DNA from: Persicaria tinctoria
Taxonomy: Eukaryota; Streptophyta; Magnoliopsida; Caryophyllales; Polygonaceae
Length of the DNA: 64,000 bases
NCBI GenBank assembly: GCA_037127255.1
Contig: JBANSL010000002.1
Location: forward strand, 39,410,892-39,474,891
Reading direction: 5' to 3'
The notes beneath the pieces were generated by a model. That model was not told where the DNA came from and did no database searches. It saw nothing but the letters and a program-made list of their open reading frames with translations. This document shows positions 1-8,684 of the stretch, in pieces; position 1 is the stretch's first letter, and the number at the start of each line of letters is the position of its first letter. The translations under genes were made by a program, and so were the position numbers.

Positions 1-930
1 GGGAGTAGAGAGCCCCTTACCGTGGTTTTCGAAGAGAAACAGGGCGAGGAGGCAGGGTAGCGGCTCGACGGCGCTCGGGAGGTGCTGGGCTGCGGCTTTG
101 GTTCGGCTTCGCTCGGAACAGAGACACGACGCTCGAGGGCGCTTGGGAAGGTGCTCGGAGGGAGATGGAGGCGCCGACGGAGTGCTGCTAGTGGCTGCCG
201 ATGGGTGGCCGGTGGCGTGGCTGCTACTGCCGCTGCTCAGTGGTGGTGGAATGGTGAGGGTTGTGTTTGGGTTCCTAATGCAAAAGGAGATGGGGATGGG
301 GGTTGTTTCTTTTAGAGGGGATGAGAGAGATTACAGTTCAAATGGGAATCAAATGGCAGAGAGCCTATCTGGGTGTTTGGCGTGGGATTTCAGATTGTGG
401 AATGGTTTGTGGGGTCTTGGATTCAAGTTAAAAAGAGGACAATTGCAGGTGATTCAACAAGGCAAGGAAAGAGCGGGGTGTTCCTTAGCCAAAAGAAGGG
501 TGGAGCAAGGTGTAGCTGGCTAGTTGCTATAGCTGTTGACTAGGGCAAGTGATGCCTATCATTTGCTGATCGAAAATGAAGAGAGAGGGGAGAAAGAAGG
601 CAATTTACCAGTGGTTTTACAAGCCCCCAAAAGCTATTTCGAAATACCAAAAAAAATAACCCCGGAACCCGCTCTTTCGATCTTATCTCGACTCGATCAA
701 AATAAATGTTAAATCTTTCAATCCGAATTCAATAATGAAATCCCTGAAAAGTGGAATAAAATCTATTTTGTATAAATTTAAAATTTGGGGCGGCTCTAAG
801 AATTTCAAGTTAGATTTATTAAATTTATGACGAGTTTTCCTTAAAATATCCAAAATTAATTTTATTTTATTTTATTTAATTTTAAATGGTTATTTAAAAA
901 TCCGGGTCTTTACAGATGTCATATTGAATA
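1..930. other. Unassigned GC-rich segment followed by LTR-like AT-rich tail
   Basis: The first 530 bases are G-rich on + and allow an open frame at 98-523, but its composition (runs of G, A and W, no domain) gives no reason to call a gene. Bases 600-915 become AT-rich and end in CCGGGTCTTTACA. That ending resembles the 3' terminus of plant Ty3/gypsy LTRs. No matching second LTR and no clear primer binding site follow it. A degenerate solo LTR is the best guess, at low confidence. Confidence 0.2.
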
Positions 931-1355
931 AGTGATTCTATCTATGCGGAACAATCTAGCATAGGTAAGTCAGCATAACATTAGAAATAATATTGAAATA
1001 AACCCAAGGATCATGAACCCCAACCATTGTAAAAAATTATAGGTGAAGCGCTTCTCTACCATATTATCATTACTTTGCAATCATTGTTCTATTTAGTGTA
1101 TTTTGTTGTTTCATTAGTTTGCTACAACCTATTTGCTATTATCTTGAGGAATCATCATAGGAATATAAGAATTAGTTTTCTATGTGGGATCGACTCCTTA
1201 CTTGTCTGTTGTACTAATCAACACCAATTTCCAATTTTATCCATCCAATAAACACGAATTTGAATCTTGAAAGCACTTTCAATAAAATCATGATACCAGT
1301 AGGATCACAAGATTTTGGGACCCATTTCCAACCATTCAAATAATTTCAATTCATT
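931..1355. other. Non-coding flank of the LTR element, possibly old gypsy leader
   Basis: No coding capacity is seen. The phrase GTGGGATCGACTCCTTACTTG-like at 1184-1204 and the A/T-rich leader style recall untranslated leaders of Athila/Tat gypsy elements. This is a weak stylistic match. It is the left flank of the insertion at 1361 and would be contiguous with 3691 onward before that insertion. Confidence 0.2.
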
Positions 1356-1360
1356 GTTAG
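1356..1360 (+). repeat. Target site duplication GTTAG (left)
   Basis: GTTAG lies directly before the TG of the 5' LTR. The same five bases lie directly after the end of the composite at 3686-3690. Five-base duplication is normal for LTR elements. Confidence 0.7.
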
Positions 1361-1689
1361 TGTTGGATAAATTGGTTTTACTTTAATGTCACAAGTTAGT
1401 TGGTTGTTGCATTTAATGTGTTGCTTTAGTTTTAATTTTCTGGTTGTAAGTTTATATTTCCTAAGCTGTTTTTCTAGAGTTATTATGTCTTTTGTAGCTT
1501 TACTTTTCAGACTTTGTAGCTTCTCTTGTAAGCTTCAAAGGTCATCTCTTGTCTTTAAATAGTTGTTTTCTCCTTGAATAATTTGATAAGAACATATGAA
1601 GAAGATCTTAAACTTCTCTTTGTTCTTCCTCAAGATCCTTCCAAGATTTGTTGTTTCCGCTTCTATGATTTCAGTTTAGAAATCTAACA
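1361..1689 (+). repeat. 5' LTR of non-autonomous element
   Basis: Complete LTR with TG...CA ends and short inverted termini TGTTGGA / TCTAACA. Near-identical sequence recurs from 2832. It carries a promoter-like AT-rich stretch and CTTTAAATAG near 1553-1562 that could serve as a TATA-type box. Confidence 0.85.
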
Positions 1690-1740
1690 TGGTATCAGAG
1701 CTTAAGGTGTTCTCCTAAGCTTATTTTTTTCTTATTTCTT

Positions 1741-2220
1741 CAGCCTTAATTGCTGAAACATTCTACCAATTCTGTTTCATCCACCCATCGTTTCAACCTT
1801 CATTGCTAAACAGTTTGTTTGTGCCTCCGGCCTTCATTGCTGGAAACTTCTCCTGTTTTTCAGCCTTCATTGCTGAAATGTCTTTCTAATTTCTCAAGCC
1901 TTCATTGCTCGAGAATCTTTTCCTGTTTTTTCAGCCTTCATTGCTGGAAACTTCTCCTGTTTTTCAGCCTTCATTGCTGAAATGTCTTTCTAATTTCTCA
2001 AGCCTTCATTGCTCGAGAATCTTTTCCTGTTTTCTCAGCCTTCATTGCTGGAAAAAATTGTTTATGGTTCCAACCTTCGTTGCTGAAGATCTCTTATGTT
2101 TTTGGCCTTCATTGCTGAAATTACTTTTTGATTTCTCATGCCTACATCGTTGGGAATGTTTTCTGATTCTTCAGCCTTCATTGCCGAAGAATGCTCAAGG
2201 TTTCAGCCATCATTGTTGAA
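1741..2220 (+). repeat. CCTTCATTGCTG minisatellite inside LTR element
   Basis: The 12-mer CCTTCATTGCTG and close variants (CCTTCGTTGCTG, CCTTCATTGCCG, CCATCATTGTTG) recur roughly a dozen times at irregular 30-45-base spacing, most preceded by TTCAG or TCAAG. A larger 121-base-scale duplication is also visible (1861-1920 versus 1970-2040). The open frame across it at 1905-2219 is a product of the repeat, not a gene. Confidence 0.8.
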
Positions 2221-2550
2221 TCTGTCCTTTATTGTGTGTGTGTGACATCATGTCATTGCAGAAGAGATTAATGTTGCTAATGGCTCTTATCCAGATCTAG
2301 GGTCTTATCCAGATCTAGGGTTTCATCTTTTCCCTGGTTTGATTTGGTTCTTTGCCGGTTCACTTCTCAGATTTCTTGAATGTATTTGGTTCCTAGAGCT
2401 CGCTGTTCATTGCTACTGAGGGTTCTCTCTTTCAGACTTGTTCCTAATAGTTCATTGAGTGAGTCTAACTAGGTGCTGATATTAGAACAGCTGGTGCTAT
2501 TGTCTTGGACTCTGGCTCGTTTTTTATTGGTGTTGGATGATGCATCACTA

Positions 2551-2766
2551 TTCCAAGGCTGAAGATCTTGGTGTTTGCTGATGAAATTCTCGTGCTACAA
2601 CAACATTCTCCAAGAAGTGTCAATCATGTTCATCTATGTTCAACCAATTTGAAAAGCTATTCCAAGCTGAAGATCTTGGTGTTTGCTGATGAAATTCTCG
2701 TGCTACAACAACATTCTCCAAGAAGTGGCAGTCATGTTCATCTATGTTCAACCAATTTGAAAAGCT
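2551..2766 (+). repeat. 108-bp tandem duplication
   Basis: Two copies of a unit beginning at the CCAAG(G)CTGAAGATCTTGG phrase, at 2551 and about 2659, period 108. They differ at very few bases, for example GTGTCAATC versus GTGGCAGTC. The polypurine phrase TTGAGGGGGAGTGTTGG just downstream is also doubled (2782 and 2821), so replication slippage near the 3' end is likely. Confidence 0.8.
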
Positions 2767-2831
2767 ATTCCAAGCTGAGTTTGAGGGGGAGTGTTGGATT
2801 TCGAGCTTTACAAACTCAGCTTGAGGGGGAG

Positions 2832-3122
2832 TGTTGGATAAATTGGTTTTACTTTAATGTCACAAGTTAGTTGGTTGTTGCATTTAATGTGTTGCTTTAG
2901 TTTTAATTTTCTGGTTGTAAGTTTATATTTCCTAAGCTGTTTTTCTAGAGTTATTATGTCTTTTGTAGCTTTACTTTTCAGACTTTGTAGCTTCTCTTGT
3001 AAGCTTCAAAGGTCATCTCTTGTCTTTAAATAGTTGTTTTCTCCTTGAATAATTTGATAAGAACATATGAAGAAGATCTTAAACTTCTCTTTGTTCTTCC
3101 TCAAGATCCTTCCAAGATTTGT
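2832..3122 (+). repeat. 3' LTR (truncated) of non-autonomous element
   Basis: Follows the purine tract and matches the 5' LTR base for base over about 290 bases, then stops where the TRIM begins at 3123. The last ~38 bases present in the 5' LTR (to TCTAACA) are missing. Confidence 0.85.
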
Positions 3123-3685
3123 TGATAAACTCGGTTGGTCCTGGTGCGGGTCAAGACGCTGGAGGGAGGTCGTGTGTGCGGGCCCACATACGGGAGACTT
3201 GAACAACACATAAACCCGAACGGGGTTCCATCTCAAAACCAATTGACAATGAGAGGAGTAGCCCACCAACCTTATATGTTGTTCAAGGATTCTCTAGATA
3301 ACCGATGTGGGACAACCACATTCCAACACGCCCCCTCAAGTGCAACGGCATTTTTAGCCAACAAGTTGCACTTGCCACATGCGCTTATATGGGAACCAAT
3401 GCCCGCGACATGCCACAAGGCCAGCCAACGACCCCACCAATCCGAAGACCGAAACTAGCCGAACCCGGCTCTGATACCATGATAAACTCGGTTGGTCCTG
3501 GTGCGGGTCAAGACGCTGGAGGGAGGTCGTGTGTGCGGGCCCACATACGGGAGACTTGAACAACACATAAACCCGAACGGGGTTCCATCTCAAAACCAAT
3601 TGGCAATGAGAGGAGTAGCCCACCAACCTTATATGTTGTTCAAGGATTCTCTAGATAACCGATGTGGGACAACCACATTCCAACA
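3123..3685 (-). mobile_element. TRIM (terminal-repeat retrotransposon in miniature)
   Basis: Two direct repeats of about 206-211 bp (3123-3333 and 3480-3685) flank only about 145 bases. Read on the minus strand the repeats begin TGTTGGAATG and end GAGTTTATCA. The sequence next to the right-hand repeat is the primer binding site TGGTATCAGAGCC (plus-strand GGCTCTGATACCA at 3467-3479). The sequence next to the left-hand repeat is a purine tract (minus-strand CTTGAGGGGGCG). This is full TRIM architecture without coding capacity. The repeats differ at only one or two bases (for example TTGACAATG/TTGGCAATG), so it is young. Confidence 0.85.
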
Positions 3686-3690
3686 GTTAG
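3686..3690 (+). repeat. Target site duplication GTTAG (right)
   Basis: Matches 1356-1360 exactly and sits immediately after the TRIM, not after an intact 3' LTR. This shows that the end of the outer element's 3' LTR has been lost. Confidence 0.65.
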
Positions 3691-4310
3691 TAGTCACAAA
3701 CACAACTTCTCAAACTTCTTCATTCGCCCCCTTTCAAAATCCATCCGGCCAAAATTATACTACGGATCTCATAGAAATGGAAAATCAACCAGCAGGGCAA
3801 GAAGTTTGCACAATCGAACAAAATCAACATCTAAATCGAGTACAAATTAGCACAATAAACCAGCGGGGGAGATTGAGAGGGACATGGAGAGGCGAGACAA
3901 GGACAAACTAACCATAGTCCGACCAACAATGGTTGAGCGAGGGAAGGGGAGATTGAGAGGAACAAGGAAAGGCGACGGGGTAAGGGAGATTGAGAGGGAC
4001 GGGAAGCGACGAGAGAGAAGAGCATACCTCAAGTGCGGCAACGGTGGTTGAGCGAAAACGAACACTAGAGGTTGGAGATGGCGAGAGAGAGGAACATGAG
4101 ACGATAAGATCGAGAGAGCCAGCGCACGAGGAAAAAGATGGAGAAAGGAAAAGGGTCCATGTTTAGGAAAAATTATTAATTAAGATAGGGGTAGTCTTGA
4201 TATGATAACAAAATTAATGTAGGGGTAGTCAGACCATGAACAATGAAGGGCCTCTTGGCACTTAGAACATGACAGATCAGCCAAAAAAAAAAAGATTAGG
4301 GCCCGGCTTT
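3691..4310. other. Degenerate GA-rich repeats, no gene
   Basis: Right flank of the composite element. Between 3866 and 4040 the phrase GGGAGATTGAGAGG recurs three to four times with GGCGA/GGCGAGAC links, a decayed minisatellite. Open frames on both strands are low-complexity and not credible. Bases 4150-4280 contain a doubled TAGGGGTAGTC phrase. Nothing else is recognised. Confidence 0.4.
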
Positions 4311-4311
4311 A

Positions 4312-5001
4312 AGAGCAGCTACATTGGGGGTTTGTAAACCCTCAATCTGTACAAAAATATAATAAAATATCAAAAGATGGGTGGGTATGCATAAGAAAAG
4401 ATGGGACATATGTGGTAGTAGGAAATGCTTAAACACCCACCAAATTTGCAATACAAACAGATCTTGGGAAGGGGATCACAATAAAAAAAATGAAATAAAA
4501 TGAAAAAGGTGGGAAGGGTTTGATTTCACTCAATTTTCATGGCACATATTTGCCACACGTACGTCTCTTTTTATTTTATGGAAACACATGTACATAGTAC
4601 TTCTCTTATTTGGAATATAGTTTGCATGTAAACTTCAAGGTTAGGCTGAATTTTTTATTTTTATTTTTTAAGTTTGGAAATTGTAGATATGCATAATTTA
4701 TTTTTCTTAATCTATAGACACCAATATCATTAGGTTACAAAATTTTTAATTTATGTAAATTGTAGATATATATAATTTTTAATAACAAACGTTATTAATT
4801 ATATAATTATGTACATTTGAATTTTTATTATTATAAAATATAAACTTTTATGATGGATGAATAAAAAAAATTAAGGAACCCTAGTGGGTTCCAGGGATGT
4901 GAGTGTAAAAATGTATTGAGTTGTTAAAATAATATGGAAGAGAGAGAAAAGTAAAAAGTTGAGTTAAGGAACCCTAGTAGGTTCCAGAGATGTTGATGCT
5001 C
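4312..5001. mobile_element. MITE-like element with GAGCA ends
   Basis: The segment starts GAGCAGCTACATTGGGGG and ends CCAGAGATGTTGATGCTC, so the outer bases GAGCA/TGCTC are inverted. The interior is AT-rich with an internal duplication of AAGGAACCCTAGT-GGTTCC at 4874 and 4967. The right end resembles the left end of the element at 5902. The inverted match is short, so the borders are uncertain. Confidence 0.35.
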
Positions 5002-5065
5002 TGAGTCCCTTAAATTGGAGACTTGAAAATTGAGCCCCCAATGCGTAGTAACCGAGGAAAAGAGC

Positions 5066-5304
5066 TACTCCCTCCGATCCAAAATATAAGTCGTTTGACT
5101 TTTCAACACGTATTTTAAGAAGCTAAAAACTATATAAAATATCAACTTTTTTTTAATAATTTTTTTACAACTTAATATTTGTTGGTAATAAGTATTAAAT
5201 TGTAAAAAAATAATAATAAAAAAGTTAATATATCATATAGTTTTTAACTCCTTAAAATATGTGTTAAAAAGTCAAACGACTTATATTTTGGATCGGAGGT
5301 AGTA
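5066..5304. mobile_element. Stowaway-type MITE with TA target duplication
   Basis: Terminal inverted repeats of about 33 bases begin CTCCCTCCGATCC at 5068. On the opposite strand they begin CTACCTCCGATCC from 5302. TA lies on both sides (5066-5067 and 5303-5304). CTCCCTCC termini, TA duplication and about 235 bp of AT-rich DNA that folds back on itself are the classic Stowaway (Tc1/mariner-related) form. It has no coding capacity. Confidence 0.85.
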
Positions 5305-5712
5305 CGGCAATTCAACAACCCAATTTGTGAAAGGAGCCTCCAACCATGTGGTAATAAGTGGTCCAATAATGTGATGCCACATGTCCCGTTTAAAATCATA
5401 ATTTATAAATGCAATTTCTGTCATATTCTGTAATTTAAAAAAAAAAATTATATTCAAGTGTAAATTAATTTTATCTAGCCATAGACACCCATTTTGCATA
5501 TGTTAATTTTGAAAAAAAAATTACCCCAACAATACCCCTATACTATTATTTTTAACACATAAAAAACTAATTTTTCACCCATTTCTCCTATAATACCTCT
5601 ATACTATTATTTTGCATATAGTTTTTATTGTATTTTCGGTTTTATTTTGATGATCGTTGTATCGTGTAACCCTTGTTTCAAGATTATGGCTGTGCTTTAT
5701 TTATTTTTTCTT

Positions 5713-5713
5713 C

Positions 5714-5754
<41 letters not shown>

Positions 5755-5755
5755 C
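5713..5755 (+). repeat. (CAA)n microsatellite
   Basis: Fourteen uninterrupted CAA/ACA trinucleotides. Confidence 0.95.
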
Positions 5756-5901
5756 TAGACTAGTAGTAGGAATGGTGCTTCTTGTGATATCAGAAAGGTG
5801 ATCCTAATGAGGGGGTTTAGGGTTTGTTTGGTGTGATGCACTAATTGCTTATAAAGAACTGGAAGAAGCTTATTTGGGCTGATTAGAAACTAACTTTAGT
5901 T

Positions 5902-6249
5902 AGGAGCATCCGCATCCATGGAACCTTATTCGGTTCCTTAACTCTCATTTTTATCTTTCTCTCTCCTTAAGAAACCCAACTTAATTTTTTACCTACATCC
6001 CTACAACCCATTTTATTATAAAATAAATAATATAAAATTAAAAATATCTCCACCACTTATCCAAAATCCCACACTTTCTCTCTCCTACCCTCTCACATAT
6101 GTCTCTCACCTCTTCCTTTCTTTGGTTTTTAAGGGTTCCTAAGTAGCAAACCCATCATATCATTCCTTAATAAAACATCTCCCTTCCTTATTATTTTATT
6201 CTTAAATTTCTTATTTTTCTTGTTTAAACACCCCAATGTGGGTGCTCTT
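5902..6249. mobile_element. MITE with GAGCAxCCxCAT ends
   Basis: Left end GAGCATCCGCATCC, right end on the opposite strand GAGCACCCACATTGG. The interior is AT- and TC-rich with two GGTTCCTTA phrases. Non-coding. The left end closely matches the inverted right end of the 4312 element, which suggests one family. Confidence 0.45.
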
Positions 6250-6468
6250 ATAACTTATAAGGTATTGCTAAGGAACTTATAATATATATAATGTGTAAGT
6301 GCTGATAAGGAACGTATAATATGCATTATAAGATCCTCATCAATTTCTTATACAGTGTGATGGTGGTTTATAAGAAATCGAGGAGGATCTTATAATGTAT
6401 AAGAAGATGTTAAGATCTTATAATGCATTGAGCTTAGTGTGTATAGAGTTCGTTTGGCGTAATCCATT

Positions 6469-6508
6469 GATTGCTTGTAAAGAACTGATCAGTTCTTTAC
6501 AAGCAATC
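6469..6508. repeat. Perfect 40-bp palindrome
   Basis: GATTGCTTGTAAAGAACTGA is followed at once by its exact reverse complement, with no loop. The left arm matches the interior of TE-like sequence at 5845-5863 (ATTGCTTATAAAGAACTGG). Confidence 0.9.
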
Positions 6509-6509
6509 A

Positions 6510-6885
6510 CAATGGTCGGGACCTCCCCTCCCGGTTTCACTTTTTCATCTGATTTGAGAAACCCGACCATTGCGGACATTCTCCCTAAATTTGGGGTGCC
6601 CCAATATATTGGGCACCTCCTATATCTGAAACCAATAAAATGATGACACATGTAAAACTTAATTAATTATTTCATTTTCTATTTTCCTTAATAGATTTTA
6701 ATTAAAAGACTAAAAAAAATTTAACATTTAATTAAAATATTTTAAAATATTAAAATTAACTATCAAATATAATTATATAATTATATTAATAATTATTTTC
6801 AATTGTTTAATTTATTAGCAATTTAGTTAAAATATTTTAAATTATTAAAATTAATTATTGAATATAATTAAAAAATTAAATTAAT
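6510..6885. mobile_element. Fragment of AATGGTCGGG MITE family
   Basis: AATGGTCGGGACCTCCCCTCCC and the following GGTGCCCCAATATATTGGGCACC phrase are shared with the better copy at 38588-40012. The AT-rich tail also runs in parallel with it. The left end lacks the GAGCATCAC start because it abuts the palindrome at 6469-6508. Non-coding. Confidence 0.6.
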
Positions 6886-7030
6886 ACTAGTATGATCCCC
6901 GCACCATGGAGCGATTTTTTATAAATAAAATCTTACTAATATATTAAATTAATATTATAACATAATTGTAAAAGTTCAGATAATTAAATATTTTGAATTA
7001 AACTCATGGGTTGAAAAAACGATTAAAGTA

Positions 7031-7032
<2 letters not shown>

Positions 7033-7101
<69 letters not shown>
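7033..7101 (+). repeat. (TA)n microsatellite with GATA tail
   Basis: About 35 TA units followed by four GATA units. The open frame reported across it is a simple-repeat artefact. Confidence 0.95.
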
Positions 7102-7105
<4 letters not shown>

Positions 7106-7260
7106 TAGATAGATAGATATAGATGTAGATTACTAATATTAATTTTATATTTTTTTATTATTAATTTTATGTTTTGAATTAATCCCATTGTTTTTTTGGA
7201 GAAAAAAAACTACTAAAATTATAATTTAGGCTAAGATCAATGTTTTGAATTAAGCCCAAT

Positions 7261-7770
7261 AGTTAGAACAATTAAAGAAAAAAGAGAATTAAAGGAAAAA
7301 GAAGAAAAAAAATTAGAATTAAAGAAAATAAAAGAAAAATGGCAAAAATAATGATTGGTCGAGACTCCTAAAATTCCTCTATGCTTGACACATCATCCTA
7401 AACTCTTCTAAATTAAGAGTTTATATAGATAGTTAGAACAAATTAAGAAAAAAGAGAATTAAAGGAAAAAGAAGAAAAAAAAATTAGAATTAAAGAAAAT
7501 AAAAGAAAAATGGCAAAAATAATGATTGGTCGAGACTCCTAAAATTCCTCTAAGCTTGACACATCATCCTAAACTCTTCTAAATTAAGAGTTTATATAGA
7601 TAGTTAGAACAATTAAAGAAAAAAGAGAATTAAAGGAAAAAGAAGAAAAAAAATTAGAATTAAAGAAAATAAAAGAAAATTGGCAAAAATAATGATTGGT
7701 CGAGACTCCTAAAATTCCTCTAAGCTTGACACATCATCCTAAACTCTTCTAAATTAAGAGTTTATATAGA
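7261..7770 (+). repeat. Three tandem copies of a ~170-bp unit
   Basis: Units start at 7261, 7431 and 7602 with AGTTAGAACA and end in AGTTTATATAGAT. They differ by only a few bases (ATGCTTGAC/AAGCTTGAC, one-base indels in A runs). Each unit ends in the putative Helitron 5' terminus, so this looks like repeated 5' ends of one Helitron. Confidence 0.9.
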
Positions 7771-7796
7771 TAATAATAATAGTAGTAGTAGTAGTA

Positions 7797-7886
<90 letters not shown>

Positions 7887-7908
7887 TAACAACAACAACA
7901 ACAACAAC

Positions 7909-7946
<38 letters not shown>
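7771..7946 (+). repeat. (TAA)n microsatellite interrupted by (ACA)n and (TAG)n
   Basis: About 175 bases of TAA/AAT trinucleotides with a seven-unit ACA block (7887-7909) and a TAG block at 7783-7798. Confidence 0.95.
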
Positions 7947-7949
<3 letters not shown>

Positions 7950-8174
7950 TGATTGAGTAATTAAAAAAGGTAAATAGTAAAAAGTAAGTAAAGAGTCCGA
8001 GTCCAGGTCTGGATCCTTGAATGTGGGTGCAAATAATTAAAAGCTGGAACGGAGCCCTTAAGCTAATGTGGCAGAGAAAAAGTAAGTTAGAGGTTCGGGT
8101 GTTAAGGGCCTCAAGTCCCTCTATTGTTCATGCTCTCAGATGAATATGGACATTTAATTAACTTAATTAATAAG

Positions 8175-8380
8175 GGGGTTACTATCTGCACGGTCAATAT
8201 ATCGCGGTTTACACGGTACGCAACTGCGCATGGCGAGTGCGCGGATCCGCGCACTCGCAATGCGCAGTCTCCCTTTTTTTTTAGAAATCAACGTACGCGC
8301 ACTGCGCATACGCTAATATTTTTATTTTATTTTTTTTTAGAAATCAGCGTACGAGCAGTGCGCAAACGCGTCTCTGTATA
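8175..8380 (+). repeat. MULE left terminal and subterminal repeat
   Basis: Terminal inverted repeat followed by several GCGCA/TGCGCA words. It includes a palindromic GAGTGCGCGGATCCGCGCACTC at 8235-8256 and two copies of a TTTTTTTTAGAAATCA-CGTACG phrase (8274, 8332). Confidence 0.6.
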
Positions 8381-8684
8381 TATATCCTATATATTTAGAT
8401 AGATAATCCAAAGATATGTACACAGGTATATGCGAATCAAAATAAGATAGATAATCGAAAGATAAATGTATATATATTTAGAGATAGATGTATTTGGAGA
8501 TAAATACGAATAGATATTTTTTTTTCCAATAATAAAAGATGACGATCTCTATATATACAATGCGTGTTTAGGGCACAAATATCAACAATTGTACTAAAAT
8601 TTAGAGATAGATATATTTGGAGATAAATGTGAATAGATATATTTTTTGTGAAGCTAATATTTTGAATATCCTAAATTTCTCCAT

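Larger units (their letters stand above)
1361..3122 (+). mobile_element. Non-autonomous Copia-like LTR retrotransposon, 3' LTR truncated
   Basis: A small LTR element with a 329-bp 5' LTR (1361-1689, starts TGTTGG, ends TAACA). The classic primer binding site TGGTATCAGAGC follows at 1690-1701. A purine tract TTGAGGGGGAG lies just before the 3' LTR, which starts at 2832. The 3' LTR matches the 5' LTR as far as about 3122 and is then interrupted by a TRIM. The internal part (about 1.1 kb) codes for no gag or pol. It consists of a minisatellite (1741-2220) and a 108-bp tandem duplication (2551-2766). LTR and PBS style point to Ty1/copia-driven mobilisation by another element. Confidence 0.85.
6886..7770 (-). 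mobile_element. Helitron-like non-autonomous element
   Basis: On the minus strand the left border reads GATCATACTAGT after a short GC-rich hairpin (CGC...GCG around CCATGG at 6896-6908). This is the pattern of a Helitron 3' end (hairpin then CTRR, T target). The opposite end on the minus strand reads ATCTATATAAACTCTTAA, typical of Helitron 5' starts. The recurring phrase TTTGAATTAA-CCCAATGGTTAG is also common in plant Helitrons. No Rep/helicase is present. Confidence 0.45.

Noticed and set aside
98..523. 141-codon open frame at the window start
   Set aside because: Low-complexity G/W/R-rich translation, overlapping open frame in another phase, no domain and no splice context.
1905..2219. 104-codon open frame with repeated FQPSLL text
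   Set aside because: It is the translation of the CCTTCATTGCTG minisatellite in a non-autonomous LTR element.
3135..3911. Pairs of matching open frames on both strands
   Set aside because: They are the two LTRs of the TRIM read in several frames.
6976..7188. 70-codon frame with repeated IY residues
   Set aside because: Translation of a (TA)n microsatellite.
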